Shown here: positions 62,555-64,000 of the stretch, one piece after another | How the letters are laid out: every line of letters begins with the position of its first letter | Numbering within the stretch: the first letter of the stretch is position 1 | Source: Glossina fuscipes | Lineage: Eukaryota > Arthropoda > Insecta > Diptera > Glossinidae | Length of the DNA: 64,000 nucleotides | Assembly: GCF_014805625.2 (NCBI RefSeq) | Contig: NW_023998414.1 | Coordinates: 20,043,724 to 20,107,723 of the forward strand | Reading direction: 5' to 3' | Program-made: the position numbers and the translations under genes | The notes under the pieces: model-generated | Database searches by the model: none | The model's input: the letters and a program-made list of their open reading frames with translations, nothing else | What the model was told of the DNA's origin: nothing

Positions 62555-63262
62555 TTAGCATATATGCATTGGACTCGCGTTTTAAAAACTGTACATATAT
62601 ATTAATTATTATTAATATAAAGTTACTTTCACAATTTATAATATTCATGCATGAAATTTCAAATCAATCTCAACATTATGCATTGAAATGGCATTTAATT
62701 AATGCAGAAATGCGTTCGAGCAAAAACTCATGTAAATAATCCATGCACCTCGAAAACTGCCTTTGTCGAATATCTCGTTTACTAACGCCGAGATTATCAT
62801 TAATTTAAAATTTTCCTTGATAATGGCTAGCTTGGCGCTTGGTTGAGAAACGGCGAAAGCCAAATAGAAATTTGAAAAATGAATAAAAATTTCCTTGCCT
62901 TGAAATTCATAAGCCGTTGACGACAATAAAGCGGGAGAGTCATCGAATGTAAAGAAAATGTAATCATGACTTTAACACCTTATGTTAACTCCTTTAATTT
63001 ATAAATGATTATTTAAAAATAATAGTGGATATATTAAAACGGTATCCACATGACAGACATGTCTTTGTTAGCGCCGCACCTCAGGTAGACACGCACAGGC
63101 AGTGGTTATTTGAATGTTCCCGAAACGATCGCTTCGATCAGGGATAAGATCAAGATGAGTTCAATGAGCGTTAAATAAGATATAGATGCTAACTTAATCG
63201 TTTAGCCGACAATGCCGGCGGTCCTGGCGAATATATGAGTAGTAGATTTTCGATAATTGTCG

Positions 63263-63279
63263 GCTGGCTTTCCGAGCCA
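63263..63279. other. GC-rich hairpin
   Basis: CTGGCT, loop TTCCG, AGCCAG. A 6-bp GC-rich stem is unusual in this AT-rich window but could be chance. Confidence 0.35.
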
Positions 63280-63516
63280 GTTTTAGTTACTCTTATATTT
63301 CGCGCGTCACAGCCATCACATTCTTAATCGATCAATGAATGTTTGCGACAAATTTCACCTTTCTATCTTCCATCAAGTTGATAAGTTCTCATAAAAGTAA
63401 GTATATGCGAAACTTTCGTAAATCTAATGTTAATAAATTTCTTTTATCACGTTTGAGTAGCTTAAAAATCGCATTTCCAATCCTCTGCAAGCAATTAGTG
63501 TAATGCAGGCAAGTCG

Positions 63517-63524
63517 TATATAAA
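63517..63524 (+). promoter_or_regulatory. TATA-box-like motif, weak
   Basis: TATATAAA sits in a non-repetitive context (GTCGTATATAAATGCCAGC). No clear initiator or open frame follows within about 100 bases, and AT-rich DNA produces such matches by chance. Confidence 0.12.
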
Positions 63525-63691
63525 TGCCAGCACAATGTTAAGGCTCTGAGCTGAGACGTCTTAAAAACTTATTAATCTTACTATGTAATTGTGATAACTC
63601 TTGTACTTCAACGAATGAATACCTTATCTAGAAAGTTTATCTTATGTAAATTTGTGTTTAACAGGAAAACTTAAACAATTTTTGTTTAATA

Positions 63692-63717
63692 GGTATATAT
63701 ATATATATATATATATA
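63692..63717. repeat. (AT)n microsatellite
   Basis: An AT run of about 26 bases. Confidence 0.95.
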
Positions 63718-64000
63718 CTCAATGTATATACATAGTTATAAAAGAAACACACTTCAACACACAATACCAGTTACGAACTTTATAGAATAAATGTCAGTAC
63801 ATACGGCGGATATGTGATATGTGCGAAAATAAAATTTGAACATCAGGTGGCTATAACAATAAACGTATGTGTGAAATATTTACAACTACATGTACACGTT
63901 GTGTAAATAAATTTAATCAAAACCAAATATCAACACAAAAGCAACAACAAAAGAAAATTTTCAAACACTTTTCCACACCCTGGCAGTTAATACACTTATA

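Larger units (their letters stand above)
62046..64000. other. Unassigned sequence, locally GC-richer near 63.05-63.33 kb
   Basis: No coding gene is supported. (AT)n tracts lie at 62,518-62,550 and 63,692-63,717. The 63,050-63,330 stretch is visibly richer in G and C than its flanks and holds the hairpin at 63,263. Confidence 0.45.

Noticed and set aside
63517..63560. Core promoter of a gene
   Set aside because: There is only a TATA-like octamer; no initiator or following coding frame was found.

Overview
This window looks like nuclear DNA from a higher fly. It is AT-rich and full of (AT)n, (CA)n, (AAC)n and long A/T tracts. It holds decayed Tc1/mariner transposons, non-LTR retrotransposon fragments and short dispersed repeats of a kind I associate with tephritid fruit flies. 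The tephritid placement is an inference from general familiarity with such repeats, not a search result. A run of 100 N at 42,603-42,702 is an assembly gap.

I find no host protein-coding gene, rRNA or functional tRNA that I can defend. The longest open frames are about 100-130 codons, and most run through microsatellites or lie antisense to transposon remnants. The window is best read as an intergenic desert or the inside of a very large intron. The recognisable coding-derived sequence is all broken mobile elements. In order these are: a CR1/jockey-group reverse-transcriptase tail (about 5.35-5.79 kb, minus); a tRNA-derived SINE (7.66-7.85 kb, minus); a mariner transposase piece (17.36-17.88 kb, minus); a possible Tc1-type helix-turn-helix piece (18.38-18.60 kb, plus); three internally deleted mariner-like elements (41.0-41.56, 46.11-46.45 and, less surely, 46.84-47.17 kb, all minus); an R1/LOA-type reverse-transcriptase remnant (52.27-53.28 kb, minus); and a Tc1-like transposase (57.08-57.99 kb, minus). 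All carry stops or frameshifts, so none can be active.

Between these lie at least two families of short dispersed repeats, defined here by comparing copies inside the window. Family A has AACAAGTAA-type inverted ends and a TTCGG..GACCGAA motif near its 5' end. Copies end at 7,050, 9,824, 25,685 and 41,830, and one copy of 200 bp appears to have both ends. Family B begins near CATTATAGT.GG and ends in a GATTCTG.AATCGATCG block (about 6.0, 14.9-15.1 and 61.35-62.05 kb). Several perfect short palindromes, two arrays of overlapping POU-octamer-like hexamers, a paired (CT)n/(GA)n arrangement and a 240-bp strand-asymmetric purine-rich block are the main unexplained signals.

I did not find evidence of a new multi-gene system. 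The most interesting items are the repeated pattern of mariner copies that keep N- and C-terminal segments but lose the catalytic core, the SINE, and the self-complementary motifs.
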